Assembly (NCBI GenBank): GCA_024641085.1
Contig: JAHEDT010000001.1
Coordinates: 62,001-126,000 of the forward strand
Direction of reading: 5' to 3'
DNA length: 64,000 nucleotides
From: Geobacteraceae bacterium
Lineage (GTDB): Bacteria > Desulfobacterota > Desulfuromonadia > Desulfuromonadales > BM103
In this document: positions 43,240 through 52,698 of the stretch, piece by piece
How the letters are laid out: every line of letters begins with the position of its first letter
Numbering within the stretch: position 1 is the first letter of the stretch
Position numbers and translations under genes: made by a program
The notes under the pieces: generated by a model
Seen by the model: the letters and a program-made list of their open reading frames with translations, nothing else
Database searches by the model: none
What the model was told of the DNA's origin: nothing

Positions 43240-44121
43240 ATGGCCACCTCGGCGCCTGCCTCCCCTGTCCGTCCGCTGCTCTGGCTGCTGGCAGGTTCGA
43301 CCTGTATCAGCTTCGCCCCGGTCTTCATCAGGCTGGCCGATGTCTCTCCCGACAGCGCAGGTTTCTATCGCATGCTCTTCGCGAGCCTCTCCCTCTTCCT
43401 GCTGTTACGGGTGAAAGGTGCCAGCCTGCTCATGCAGCGCAAGACGCTGGCAATTTTGGCGTGGTGCGGCCTCTTCCTGAGCGTTGACTTCATGTGCTGG
43501 CATCGCAGCATCCACTACGTGGGGCCGGGTCTGGCGACTCTGATCGGCAATTTCCAGGTCTTTTTCACCGCCCTGTTCTCCTACCTGCTGTTCAAGGAAA
43601 AGATCAGCCGGCTGTTCGTTGTCGCGATCGTGATGGCGCTGACCGGGATGTTCTTCATCACCGGGGTCGACATCAGCGCATTGGACCAGGGCTACCGCCT
43701 GGGCATCCTGCTCGGGATCGCAACGGCGGTCATGTACTCCGGCTACATCCTGTTGCTCAAGTCTGCCATGAACCATCAGGAAATCAGCGGCGTATCAGCC
43801 ATGCTGGTCGTGTCGGTCATCAGCACGGGGGTTCTCGGTGTCGTCACTCCCGCCACCGGCGCCTCCTTTCTGATCCCTGACGCGATTTCTTTCTGGGCCC
43901 TGTTCGGTGCAGGAGTCGGCTGCACCACGATCGGCTGGTCCCTGATCTCTTCGGCGATCAAGCACACCTCCGCCACCCTCACAGGGCTTATTCTCCTGCT
44001 GCAGCCGGCGCTCGCCTTCGTCTGGGACGTGCTCTTTTTCTCCCGGCCGACATCAGGCTGGGAAGCCTGCGGCGTCCTGCTGATCCTCTCAGCTATTTAC
44101 GTGGGGTCTTATCGGCGCTAG
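43240..44121 (+). CDS. EamA/DMT-family transporter
   Basis: A 293-residue protein with ten predicted membrane helices and two EamA repeats, from SFAPVFIRLADVSPDSAGFYRM at the start to GWEACGVLLILSAIYVGSYR at the end; the first repeat also has ALFSYLLFKEKISR. It probably exports an amino acid or related small metabolite. It is only distantly similar to the EamA protein at 15.2 kb. A strong shared terminator follows. No clear ribosome binding site precedes the ATG, so the start is the first plausible one. Confidence 0.87.
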   Translation: MATSAPASPVRPLLWLLAGSTCISFAPVFIRLADVSPDSAGFYRMLFASLSLFLLLRVKGASLLMQRKTLAILAWCGLFLSVDFMCWHRSIHYVGPGLATLIGNFQVFFTALFSYLLFKEKISRLFVVAIVMALTGMFFITGVDISALDQGYRLGILLGIATAVMYSGYILLLKSAMNHQEISGVSAMLVVSVISTGVLGVVTPATGASFLIPDAISFWALFGAGVGCTTIGWSLISSAIKHTSATLTGLILLLQPALAFVWDVLFFSRPTSGWEACGVLLILSAIYVGSYRR

Positions 44122-44136
44122 AGAAGCGAGCACAGC

Positions 44137-44172
44137 AAAAGGCCGTTCATTTCTGAACGGCCTTTTGTGTTT
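44137..44172. terminator. Bidirectional terminator
   Basis: AAAAGGCCGTTCA (44137-44149) pairs with TGAACGGCCTTTT (44154-44166) around a 4-base loop. T-runs follow in both directions, so it ends the EamA gene from the left and the lipoprotein gene from the right. Confidence 0.88.
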
Positions 44173-44188
44173 TTACTGAGCAGGTTTG

Positions 44189-45169
44189 TTATGGGGCGCA
44201 GGTCCCGAGAACAAAATCTCCCGATGTATTCGAGCCGTTGATGCAGTAGTCACTCTCGTTTGGTCCCAGCGAGAGAGTCGCATGCGAGCCATCACTGCCG
44301 GTGTAGTCGAGCTGGCCATCGTAAGTCGCTTCAGCAGTATTGTAAGGGGTAAAGACCGGTATAGCCGTGGTGAAGTCCACGTAGCCGTAATCGTTGTCGT
44401 AGTACCGGCCACTGGTTGTGCTACGTATCCCGAAGTTCTCCTCGGTGGCATCCATTTTATTGTTGTTGAGCCAGAAAGTGTGCCCGGAGAGGTCATCCAG
44501 AGTGGCCTCTAAAGTAAAATGAGACACCAGGAAACTGGAGGAGTCGTACTCTTCTGATCCTGAAATACTGCCGTGTAAAGCATAAGCCATGCTGCCGTCG
44601 GTAACCTGGACCGGGTCCATAGTCATTGCAAATTTGCTTATGAGAAACGTGTTCAGATTAAGGGTCATGGTAAGATAGGTTGTTCCATCCATGATGACCC
44701 CGTCCCCCGTGTCACAGTTGGTGTAGACGATGTCGCCTTTAATGGTCGCGGTCGATTTGCCCTCATTTACGTCGAAGTCGCCGATTGCGGTGCCAGTGAC
44801 GCAGACATCTTCGGACACGTCAATAATTTCCAGAGGACTGACCTGTAGGTCCTGCTTAACCATGGCGAAGGTTTTCTTTGCCAGGGTTGCAAGCTTGAAG
44901 GGGTCGCTGATTTTGTCACTTATACCGCCAATGGCGGCAGGATTTGCTGCCAATGGGATCACCCCTCCAAAATCCTTGAAGGAGTCTGGGCCCAGGACCA
45001 GAACTTCGGCATTATCGGCGTCGATGTAGGCCTGGGTTCTGACACCGGTATAGGCTTTGTCTGCAATTGTTTGACTGTCACCCCCGCTGCCACCGCCTCC
45101 GCCACAGGCGGCCATGAAGAGTGCGAGTGCTAAAACGGCAACCAACCAGAACGTGCGCGACGTTTTCAT
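44189..45169 (-). CDS. Lipoprotein of unknown function
   Basis: A 326-residue lipoprotein with signal peptide and lipobox MAAC (Cys22), followed by a Gly/Ser linker. The mature part is rich in Thr, Ser, Gly and Asp with many short beta-like stretches (TYLTMTLNLN, GHTFWLNNNKMDATEE, EATYDGQLDYTGSDGSHATLSL), suggesting a beta-rich surface protein. A pair of Cys occurs at DVCVTG and TNCDTG and another at DYCING and GTCAP. No known family is recognised. Start at 45169 has GGGAGG upstream. Confidence 0.75.
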   Translation of the reverse strand: MKTSRTFWLVAVLALALFMAACGGGGGSGGDSQTIADKAYTGVRTQAYIDADNAEVLVLGPDSFKDFGGVIPLAANPAAIGGISDKISDPFKLATLAKKTFAMVKQDLQVSPLEIIDVSEDVCVTGTAIGDFDVNEGKSTATIKGDIVYTNCDTGDGVIMDGTTYLTMTLNLNTFLISKFAMTMDPVQVTDGSMAYALHGSISGSEEYDSSSFLVSHFTLEATLDDLSGHTFWLNNNKMDATEENFGIRSTTSGRYYDNDYGYVDFTTAIPVFTPYNTAEATYDGQLDYTGSDGSHATLSLGPNESDYCINGSNTSGDFVLGTCAP

Positions 45170-45428
45170 AAGTACCTCCCAGAAAAGCGTATGTTGATAA
45201 GGACCTCAGATGTGGATTATATCCGAAAAAAAATCTGTGCAAAGTTGTGGTAAAAAAATACCATTTAAGACATAAACTAATGAGTAATCCCGTTGACTGC
45301 TTGTCCGTGCCGCTGTGAAGGACGCGTGCCTGCGGATTTGCCCACGCTGGAAGCCTCAGAGGGTATAATGGGTTTTCCATGTGCTGCAACGGAACGCCAT
45401 TGAAGCGGCAATAGGTTTCGTGATGTGA
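45170..45428. other. Divergent intergenic region, no gene seen
   Basis: About 260 bases between the lipoprotein and the divergent MFS gene; AT-rich next to the lipoprotein. I cannot assign a promoter with confidence. Confidence 0.35.
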
Positions 45429-46646
45429 TTGCAAAGGACAAGCCCTTTGGCTGCTGGACGCAAAATCCACCCGACCGTTTGGGCGCTCGGCTTTGTCAGC
45501 CTGCTCATGGATATCTCGTCGGAGATCATCCACAGCCTGCTGCCGGTTTTCCTGGTCAGCGTCATTGGTGCGGGCGTCCAGACGGTCGGTCTGATCGAGG
45601 GGGTGGCCGAAGCAACGGCCATGGTGGTCAGGGTCTTTTCCGGCTCGCTCAGCGACTGGCTCGGAAAACGCAAGATCCTGGCCGTGGTCGGCTACGGCCT
45701 CGGTGCGCTGAGCAAGCCGTTGTTTGCCCTGGCTCCCGGTGCCGGGACAATTTTTTCCGCACGCTTTATCGACCGGGTCGGCAAAGGAGTCCGCGGGGCA
45801 CCACGCGATGCCCTGGTTGCCGACGTCACACCTCCCGAACTGCGGGGCGCCGCCTACGGCCTGCGCCAGTCTCTCGACAGTATCGGCGCCTTTGCCGGTC
45901 CACTGTTGGCCATCGGCCTGATGCTGCTCACCGGCGACCGGTTTCGCCTGGTGTTCTGGATCGCTTTTCTCCCCGGGCTGCTGGCGGTCGCAATGCTGCT
46001 CCTGGGGGTTAAAGAACCGGCTTCCCTGGCCGGTAAAGCTTTCAGCTCACCTCTCAGCCGCCGATCCCTGGTCATGCTTGGGCGGCGCTACTGGCTGGTG
46101 GTCCTGACCGGGGCCATCTTTACCCTGGCACGCTTCAGTGAAGCCTTCCTGCTGCTGCGCGCCGCAGGTACCGGCCTCGATATCAGCCTGGTGCCGTTGG
46201 CTCTGGTGGTGATGAATGTCGCCTACAGTCTCACGGCTTACCCTGTCGGGCGTCTGTCCGACCGGATCGGTCGCCAGGGTTTGATGGCGTTCGGCCTGAT
46301 CGTCCTTATCGGCTCAGATGTCCTGCTTGCCATGGCCGGAGGTCTCTGGCTGGTCTTTGCCGGGGCGGCCCTGTGGGGGCTGCATCTGGGCCTGACCCAG
46401 GGCTTGCTTGCAGCACTGATTGCCGACGCCAGCTCCCCTGACCTTCGGGGCACGGCCTTCGGTGTGTTCGGCCTGGTCAGTGGCATGGCCCTTTTCTCCG
46501 CCAGCCTGCTGGCCGGCTGGTTGTGGCAGAATTATGGTGCTCCGGCAACTTTCTGGGGCGGGGCCGTTATTGCCGCCTGTGCCCTGTGCGGTTTTTTGAG
46601 TCTGCCGTTGAGTGCTAAAATGCCCGCGGCAAACCCTCCCGACTAG
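45429..46646 (+). CDS. MFS transporter
   Basis: A 405-residue major facilitator protein with about twelve helices. The loop motif SGSLSDWLGKRKIL follows helix 2, and VGKGVRGAPRDALVADV lies in the cytoplasmic loop between helices 4 and 5, a combination typical of a group of uncharacterised MFS exporters. In the second half, VGRLSDRIGRQGLM repeats the loop. The start appears to be TTG 45429 (MQRTSP), as no ATG precedes the first helix. Substrate unknown. Confidence 0.85.
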   Translation: MQRTSPLAAGRKIHPTVWALGFVSLLMDISSEIIHSLLPVFLVSVIGAGVQTVGLIEGVAEATAMVVRVFSGSLSDWLGKRKILAVVGYGLGALSKPLFALAPGAGTIFSARFIDRVGKGVRGAPRDALVADVTPPELRGAAYGLRQSLDSIGAFAGPLLAIGLMLLTGDRFRLVFWIAFLPGLLAVAMLLLGVKEPASLAGKAFSSPLSRRSLVMLGRRYWLVVLTGAIFTLARFSEAFLLLRAAGTGLDISLVPLALVVMNVAYSLTAYPVGRLSDRIGRQGLMAFGLIVLIGSDVLLAMAGGLWLVFAGAALWGLHLGLTQGLLAALIADASSPDLRGTAFGVFGLVSGMALFSASLLAGWLWQNYGAPATFWGGAVIAACALCGFLSLPLSAKMPAANPPD

Positions 46647-46795
46647 GATGACGGCGGTCTGCAAACGGCTATCACTGCACGGCACGGACCCACAGGAAAG
46701 CTTTCCTCCCCGATCGATTTTGTGTTATAACTCCCCGAATATTTGAAGAAATTCTTGTGCCGCGAACGTTGCTGCAACGCCGAGGAGGCTCCCTC

Positions 46796-48133
46796 TTGGA
46801 CAAATACAACATCAGCCTGGTCAGCCTTGGCTGTCCGAAGAACCTGGTGGATGCCGAGGTCATGCTCGGTCACCTGCCTGCCGAACGTTTCGCCATCGTG
46901 ACCGATGAAAACCAGGCGGATATCATCGTGGTCAATACCTGTGCCTTCATTCGCGAAGCTCAGGAGGAATCTGTCGACACCATTCTCGAGGTGGCCGACT
47001 ACAAGAAGAGCGGCCGCTGCAAGCTGTTGATCGTCAGCGGCTGCCTCCCGCAGCGCTTCCAGGAAGAGTTGGCCAAGGAGCTGCCGGAGGTCGATTTCTT
47101 CATGGGCACGGCGGACGCCCCGCGCATCCTGGAATTGCTCGACAGCCACCTCCAGGGGGCTGGGCAGCATGAAATCGGGCTGCCCGATTACCTCTACGAT
47201 CACACCACGCCGCGGGTCACGTCGTCACCTTTCTACTCCGCCTACGTCAAGATCGCCGAAGGCTGCGCCAATCACTGTTCCTACTGCGTGATCCCGAGCA
47301 TTCGCGGGACCCTGCGTTCGCGGACGATTCCGTCGGTGGTTGCTGAAGTCGAGCGCCTGGTGGCGGAAGGCGTCAAGGAAATCAACCTGATCGCCCAGGA
47401 CGTCACCGCCTTCGGTGCCGAACGCAGCGAGCTGCCCGAGTTGACGGCCCTGCTCCGCGAACTGGTGAAAATCGACGGCTTGTCCTGGCTGCGCCTGCTC
47501 TATGCCTACCCGGATGGCATCAGCGATGACCTCCTCGACCTGATTGCCGCCGAAGAGAAAATCTGCAAATACCTGGACCTGCCGATTCAACACATCGACG
47601 ATCAGATCCTTGCGGCCATGAACCGCCGGGTCGATGAGGCGGGCATCCGCTCGCTTCTGCAGCGCATCCGTACGCGGATTCCCGATATCACCCTGCGCAC
47701 TTCGCTGATCGTCGGTTTCCCCGGCGAGACCGACGACCAGTTCCGCAAGCTGCTGGCTTTTGTCGAGGAGGGCCATTTCGAGCGTCTCGGAGTCTTCCGC
47801 TATTCGCGGGAAGAAAGCACCCCTGCAGCGCAGCTCGACCGGCAGGTCCCCGAACGTACCAAGCAATCGCGCTACAAGCGCCTGATGAAAGCCCAGTCAC
47901 GGGTCGCTTTCAGCAAGAATCTGGCGCTCAAGGGGCGCATCGAACCGGTTCTGGTGGAAGGCTACAGCGAGGAAACCGAGCTGCTGCTGCGTGGCCGCAG
48001 CATCCGCCAGGCGCCCGATGTTGACGGCCAGGTCTATATTACCGCCGGGCGAGCCGATGTCGGCGACATCGTCGCGCTCAAGATCACCGACTCTTCCGAA
48101 TACGACCTGATCGGCGAAATCAGCGAGGGATAG
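46796..48133 (+). CDS. rimO: Ribosomal protein S12 methylthiotransferase RimO
   Basis: A 445-residue radical SAM enzyme that adds a methylthio group to Asp of ribosomal protein S12. The N-terminal UPF0004 domain has [14 protein letters not shown] and VVNTCAFI; the radical SAM cluster motif is CANHCSYC, followed by IPSIRG; the C-terminal TRAM domain is about 380-445. Start is TTG 46796 (LDKYNI), with GAGGAGG upstream; the longer frame from 46757 lacks a site. It heads a tight run with apbE, the NusG_II gene and the Gx transporter gene. Confidence 0.95.
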   Translation: MDKYNISLVSLGCPKNLVDAEVMLGHLPAERFAIVTDENQADIIVVNTCAFIREAQEESVDTILEVADYKKSGRCKLLIVSGCLPQRFQEELAKELPEVDFFMGTADAPRILELLDSHLQGAGQHEIGLPDYLYDHTTPRVTSSPFYSAYVKIAEGCANHCSYCVIPSIRGTLRSRTIPSVVAEVERLVAEGVKEINLIAQDVTAFGAERSELPELTALLRELVKIDGLSWLRLLYAYPDGISDDLLDLIAAEEKICKYLDLPIQHIDDQILAAMNRRVDEAGIRSLLQRIRTRIPDITLRTSLIVGFPGETDDQFRKLLAFVEEGHFERLGVFRYSREESTPAAQLDRQVPERTKQSRYKRLMKAQSRVAFSKNLALKGRIEPVLVEGYSEETELLLRGRSIRQAPDVDGQVYITAGRADVGDIVALKITDSSEYDLIGEISEG

Positions 48134-48135
48134 CC

Positions 48136-49131
48136 GTGCCCTGGAACCGTCCCCTGATGATCGTCCTGCTGGCAGGGCTGGTGGCAGTGACCTGGTGGCG
48201 GCTGCAGCCGGCAGACGGCCAGATCCACCGCAGCCAGCTGCTGATGGGCACGGTCGTAGAGATCATGGCCGGCGGCCGGCCGACCGGCCAGCTGGAGGAC
48301 GCCGTCGATGCGGCCTTCGCCGAGATGACCCGGCTCGATCTGCTGTTCAGCAGCTACCGCCCGGACAGCGAGGTTTCACGCCTGTCGCAGAGCACCCGCG
48401 GTGGTGAGGTCTCCGCCGAGACAGCCGCCGTGCTTGCCCTGGGGCTGGAGGTTGCGCAGCGCAGTGGCGGCGCGTTCGACCTGACCCTCGGCAGGCTGAA
48501 ATCACTCTGGGGAATCGATGGGGACAACCCGGTGGTCCCCGACCGACAGGCGATCGCCGCCGCACTGGCCGGAATCGGCCCGAAGGCCCTGACCCTGGAC
48601 GGCCGGCAGCTTAGCAAGCAATCTGGCCCGTTGCAGATTGACCTGGGCGGGATTGCCAAAGGCTATGCCGTCGACCGGGCGGTTGCCGTGCTCAAGGAGC
48701 ATGGCATCGCCAGCGCTGCAGTCAATGCTGGCGGGGACATGTACCTGCTCGGGCAACGCCCGGAGCGGCCCTGGCGCGTCGGCATTCAGCATCCCCGAAA
48801 CAAGGATGCTGTGCTCGAAACGGTCCAGGTCGACGATCGCGCCGTGGTGACCTCCGGTGACTATGAGCGATTTTTCGAACAGGATGGCCAACGCTACCAT
48901 CACATCTTCGACCCGCAAAGCGGCTTTCCAGCCAGGGGCTGCCAGAGCGTGACCGTGATTGCCGACAGCGTTGCCCTGGGTGATGCCCTGGCCACTGCTC
49001 TGTTCGTCCTGGGGCCACAGGCAGGCCTGCGGCTGCTCGATCAATACCCGGGCGCCGAGGCCTTGATCGTCGCCGCCGACGGCAGCCTGCATGCCAGCGA
49101 AGGCTGGACAAAGTACCAGGTGACCCCTTGA
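48136..49131 (+). CDS. apbE: FAD:protein FMN transferase ApbE
   Basis: A 331-residue flavin transferase that attaches FMN to Thr or Ser of target proteins outside the cytoplasm. A membrane anchor or signal (IVLLAGLVAVTWWRLQ) occupies about residues 8-23. Core motifs: LLMGTVVEIMAGG, GGAFDLTLGRLKSLWG, DLGGIAKGYAVDRAV and AAVNAGGDMYLLG, plus the metal-binding DSVALGDALATALFVLG. The start is GTG 48136, two bases after the rimO stop. The flavinylation target is not in this window. Confidence 0.94.
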   Translation: MPWNRPLMIVLLAGLVAVTWWRLQPADGQIHRSQLLMGTVVEIMAGGRPTGQLEDAVDAAFAEMTRLDLLFSSYRPDSEVSRLSQSTRGGEVSAETAAVLALGLEVAQRSGGAFDLTLGRLKSLWGIDGDNPVVPDRQAIAAALAGIGPKALTLDGRQLSKQSGPLQIDLGGIAKGYAVDRAVAVLKEHGIASAAVNAGGDMYLLGQRPERPWRVGIQHPRNKDAVLETVQVDDRAVVTSGDYERFFEQDGQRYHHIFDPQSGFPARGCQSVTVIADSVALGDALATALFVLGPQAGLRLLDQYPGAEALIVAADGSLHASEGWTKYQVTP

Positions 49132-49514
49132 AAGCCCCCTGGCATTATATGACTGTCGGTGACTGGCTGGTCATCCTGCCCCTGCTCTGTTCCGCGTTGG
49201 CCGGTGTGGCCTGGGTGGCCGCCGCGCCCGGCGGCACGCGCGTGGTGGTAACCCAAGACGGTCAGACCTGCTTCACCGCACCGCTTGACCAGCCACGCGG
49301 TTTCGATATCGAAGGCCCGCTTGGCCTGACCCATCTCGTCATAGACGAACAGGGCGTTCGCATCACCAGTTCGCCCTGTCCGCGCAAGCTCTGCCTTTCC
49401 ATGGGTCCGGCCAGGCATACCGGCGATCTGCTTGCCTGTGTGCCGAACCGGATACTGGTTCGCATTGACAGCCCTGGTGGCGAGGAGGCCCCATATGACC
49501 TGCTCAGCCGTTGA
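49128..49514 (+). CDS. NusG domain II-containing protein
   Basis: A 128-residue protein with one membrane helix (about 12-32) and an extracytoplasmic NusG_II domain. The family part reads VVVTQDGQTCF, then ITSSPCPRKLCLSMGPARHTGDLLACVPNRILVRI, with the paired Cys of CPRKLC. The start is TTG 49128, overlapping the apbE stop by 4 bases; ATG 49149 is possible. Such proteins commonly sit beside ApbE and Gx transporter genes in flavin-linked redox loci. Function itself is unknown. Confidence 0.88.
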   Translation: MKAPWHYMTVGDWLVILPLLCSALAGVAWVAAAPGGTRVVVTQDGQTCFTAPLDQPRGFDIEGPLGLTHLVIDEQGVRITSSPCPRKLCLSMGPARHTGDLLACVPNRILVRIDSPGGEEAPYDLLSR

Positions 49515-50070
49515 TGCCGAGCAGCTGGCTCGCGCACGTCGCCAGGTTTTCCTGGGCCTGTTTATCGCTGTGGCCGTGACCATGCATGCTCTGGAGACCC
49601 TGCTGCCGGCCCCCGTTCCCTGGCTGCGCCTCGGGTTGGCCAATATCATGACCCTGGCGGCCCTCTATCTTTATGACGGCAGAGCCGCGTGGACGGTCAG
49701 CCTGGCCCGAGTCGGCATGGGCTCCCTGCTGCTGGGCCGGCTCTTCAGTCCCGGCTTCTGGCTGGCGCTGTCCGGGACCATCGTCGCGACATCTGCTATG
49801 ATTGTCGTGTATCGTCTGGCCGCCAGGCGCATGAGCCCAATAGGAATCTCGGCGGTCGGCGCGGCCGGCCACGCCCTGGGACAGATCCTGGCCGCCCGGC
49901 TGCTGGTCATTCAGCACCCGGCGATCTGGAAGATTTTTCCACTTTTCCTGTGTTTCACAGTGTTTGCAGGAATCTTGACGGGGTGGCTTGCCTGCGGACT
50001 GCTCGAACAGCTCAAGCAGCATCCGGCGTTTCAAGCGACAGCCAACGCGGATCGCTGCGGCGACCAGTGA
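49495..50070 (+). CDS. Gx transporter family protein (Hpre_diP_synt_I)
   Basis: A 191-residue membrane protein with about five helices of the family historically called heptaprenyl diphosphate synthase component I. Motifs: LETLLPAPVPWLRLGLANIMTLAALYLYDGR (about 32-62) and a Gly/Ala-rich AVGAAGHALGQILAARLL. It overlaps the NusG_II gene by 20 bases and starts at ATG 49495 after GAGGAGG. It may carry a substrate-specific membrane component for flavin or isoprenoid supply; evidence is contextual only. Confidence 0.87.
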   Translation: MTCSAVDAEQLARARRQVFLGLFIAVAVTMHALETLLPAPVPWLRLGLANIMTLAALYLYDGRAAWTVSLARVGMGSLLLGRLFSPGFWLALSGTIVATSAMIVVYRLAARRMSPIGISAVGAAGHALGQILAARLLVIQHPAIWKIFPLFLCFTVFAGILTGWLACGLLEQLKQHPAFQATANADRCGDQ

Positions 50071-50115
50071 CAGGTGTTTTTGACCGGCGGGCTCCAGGAG
50101 TGAGCTGGTGGGGTT

Positions 50116-50988
50116 TTAGAGACAGGAACGGATATCCTGCAAGGCGGCCATCTCAACCAGGTAGGTTTCCTTGCAGTATTCGCAGGTCACCCTGGCCTCG
50201 CCGAGATCTTCGATGATACGGTCCAATTCCTCGGCGCCCAGAGTGTGCAGCAGCTTGAGAGTCTGCTGCCGGCTGCAGCTACAGACGAAAGACAGCGGCA
50301 TGGTGCCGAGTTCGCGGTAGGGAAAGCCCTCCAGGAGGCGAGAGGCGATCGCCGAGGGCGGGTGCCCCTGGCGCAACATGGTGGTCGTTGGCGGCAAAAC
50401 GGCCAGTCTTTCTGCGAGCCGGTCCGCGAGGGCCTCGTCTGCATTGGGCATGAGCTGCACCAGAAATCCCCCCGCGGCCGCGACTTCGGCCTGTTGGCCC
50501 AGTTCAACGCCCAGGGCGACACTTGACGGTGTCTGCTCCGAGGTGGTGAAATAGTAAGCCAGGTCCTCGGCAATCTCACTGCTGACCAGCTGGACCATGC
50601 CACGATAGGGTTCTTTCAGGTCGAGGTCTTTGACCACGTGCAGGAAGCCGGCATGGCCGACGGCGCCGGCGACATCGAAACGCCCGTCACGGGGCGGCAG
50701 CCCTGCCAGAGGCACTTTGACCGTCGCCCGTATACGACCATGGGCATCGGCTTCGGCCTGAATCCTTTGCAGCGGCCCGTTGCCTTCGATGGTCAAACCG
50801 ATGCGCTGGCCGCCCTTGAGCAAGCTGCCCATCAGCGCTGCCGCACTTGCCAGGCGCCCAACCGCAACCGTGGCAGTCGGGTCGGTCTGCTGGCGCCGGC
50901 GCACTTCCTCGACCAGCAGGGTGGTTTCAGCAACACTGACACGGATGGCGCCATCGAGAGTCAGGATTCGAATCAGGTGATCGGACAT
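50116..50988 (-). CDS. hslO: Redox-regulated chaperone Hsp33
   Basis: A 290-residue holdase chaperone that becomes active on oxidation. The zinc-binding cysteines near the C terminus are CSC (about 235-237) and CEYC (about 268-271), the CxC...CxxC switch. The N-terminal domain shows GRLASAAALMGSLLKGGQRIGLTIEGNGPLQ and the middle shows YYFTTSEQTPSSVALGV. Its presence fits oxidative defence alongside the Sec-peroxiredoxin. It is monocistronic with GGAGG before the start at 50988. Confidence 0.95.
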   Translation of the reverse strand: MSDHLIRILTLDGAIRVSVAETTLLVEEVRRRQQTDPTATVAVGRLASAAALMGSLLKGGQRIGLTIEGNGPLQRIQAEADAHGRIRATVKVPLAGLPPRDGRFDVAGAVGHAGFLHVVKDLDLKEPYRGMVQLVSSEIAEDLAYYFTTSEQTPSSVALGVELGQQAEVAAAGGFLVQLMPNADEALADRLAERLAVLPPTTTMLRQGHPPSAIASRLLEGFPYRELGTMPLSFVCSCSRQQTLKLLHTLGAEELDRIIEDLGEARVTCEYCKETYLVEMAALQDIRSCL

Positions 50989-51086
50989 TTGCGGGCCTCC
51001 TGTGGAAACGCAGGAATCTTAGCGCAAAGGAGTGCCGGCAGTAAAGAATCAACCATTGTCCAATTAAACGATATCGAGATAACAGC

Positions 51087-52682
51087 ATGTTAAACAACCT
51101 GCCCTGGTTGCCCTGGCTGATGCCGCCCCTGCTCGGTGCGCTGATCGGCTATGTGACCAACTACATCGCCATCCGCATGCTCTTCAGGCCGTTGCGCCCC
51201 TGGCGGCTGTTCGGTCTGCGCCTCCCCCTGACTCCGGGGATCATCCCTGCCAAGCGCAGCGAGCTCGCACAGCGCATGGGGGAGATGGTCGGTTCACACC
51301 TGCTGACGGCCGGTGACGTCCGCCTGGCCCTGGAAAAACCGCTCTTTCACCGTGAGCTCAAGGGCGCGGTCAACGACAAGCTCCGGACCTTCCTTGATCG
51401 CGATCTGGGCCCCCTGGATACCCTGGTGCCGGGTCCTTACCAGCGACGCTTTCGTGAGCTGGTGACCTCGGTGCGTGCAAAAGTCGTCGATGCGGCAACC
51501 GATTACCTGGCCAGCAACACCTTCGAGGGCCAGGTGCGGGACTTCATCCGCGACAAAGGCGACACCCTGTTGGCGCGCGACCTGGAGAGCTTTCTGACCC
51601 CGGTGCGCTACCAGGGGCTGCACAACCACCTCGACGCCCGCCTGACCTCGATCCTGCAGTCGCCGGAGACGGCCAGAACCGTCGAGAAGTTCGTCGATGG
51701 GCGCCTTGAGCGGCTGCTGCTGAGTGACCGGCCCCTGCGTTCCCTGCTCCCGGGAGACCTGGTCGAAGTGCTCCTGCAGCAGCTCGAGCGGGAGGTGCCG
51801 CCCCTTTTGGAGCGTTTCGGCGGACTGCTCTATGACCCCGACTTCCGCCAGCGGCTGGTGGAGCGCTCCCGCCAGGGGATCACCACCTTTCTCGACTCCC
51901 TCGGCGGACTTGCCGGGCTCTTGACCGGTTTCATCAACCTCGACAAAATCTACAGCCGGATTCCAGAATTTCTCGACAAGGCCGGCGAGGAGGTGTCCCA
52001 CTGGCTCCGCGAGGAGAATACTCAGCAGCAGGTTGCTGCCATGCTGCGCGAGCGGCTGGAAGGCCTGTTGGACAAGCCTTTGAGCCGCTTCCTGGAAAAG
52101 GCCCCCTACGAGAAGGTCGCCGGAGCCAGGCGCTACCTCAGCGAACGTTCGGTCACCGCCGTTCAGAGCCGGCGGACCACTGAGCTGCTGCTCGGTTTTG
52201 CCGACCAGGGGGTGCAGCGGGTCAAGGACCGGTCGTTCCGCAGCCTGCTCGACGAAAACCTGCCAACGAACAGCGCAGAGCGGCTGAAGACCAACCTCGG
52301 CGACCGCCTTCTCCGCCTCGCGCGGTCTGCCGAAGCGGCCGCGGCCATCGATGCCATCATCAAGGAGAAGCTCGAAAGCTGGGTCTTTCAACAACCTCTC
52401 GGCCGCCTGGCCGCACGTCTGCCCGCCGATGTCCTCGAGGAGCTCGAGGAGGGCCTCTATCGCCAGGTCGGCGAAGTTCTGCAGAAGGAAGTGCCGCCGC
52501 TGATCGAAACCCTCAACGTCGCGCGCATGGTCGAAGACAAGGTCAACCAGCTCGATATCCTTCAGGTCGAAGGCCTGCTGATGGGGGTCATGCAGGAGCA
52601 GTTCAAATACATCAACCTGTTCGGTGCCGTCCTTGGTTTCCTGATCGGACTGATTAACCTGGCTGTCTGGTGGATGGCCTGA
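51087..52682 (+). CDS. DUF445 family membrane protein
   Basis: A 531-residue protein with one membrane helix at each end (WLPWLMPPLLGALIGYVTNYIAIRMLF and INLFGAVLGFLIGLINLAVWW) and a long, largely helical polar middle. The N-terminal stretch GYVTNYIAIRMLFRPLRPWR...LPLTPGIIPAKRSELA is the DUF445 signature. Function is unknown. It lies 17 bases before the malonyl-CoA decarboxylase gene on the same strand, so the two are probably cotranscribed. Confidence 0.9.
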   Translation: MLNNLPWLPWLMPPLLGALIGYVTNYIAIRMLFRPLRPWRLFGLRLPLTPGIIPAKRSELAQRMGEMVGSHLLTAGDVRLALEKPLFHRELKGAVNDKLRTFLDRDLGPLDTLVPGPYQRRFRELVTSVRAKVVDAATDYLASNTFEGQVRDFIRDKGDTLLARDLESFLTPVRYQGLHNHLDARLTSILQSPETARTVEKFVDGRLERLLLSDRPLRSLLPGDLVEVLLQQLEREVPPLLERFGGLLYDPDFRQRLVERSRQGITTFLDSLGGLAGLLTGFINLDKIYSRIPEFLDKAGEEVSHWLREENTQQQVAAMLRERLEGLLDKPLSRFLEKAPYEKVAGARRYLSERSVTAVQSRRTTELLLGFADQGVQRVKDRSFRSLLDENLPTNSAERLKTNLGDRLLRLARSAEAAAAIDAIIKEKLESWVFQQPLGRLAARLPADVLEELEEGLYRQVGEVLQKEVPPLIETLNVARMVEDKVNQLDILQVEGLLMGVMQEQFKYINLFGAVLGFLIGLINLAVWWMA

Positions 52683-52698
52683 AGCACGGAGCCTCGTC

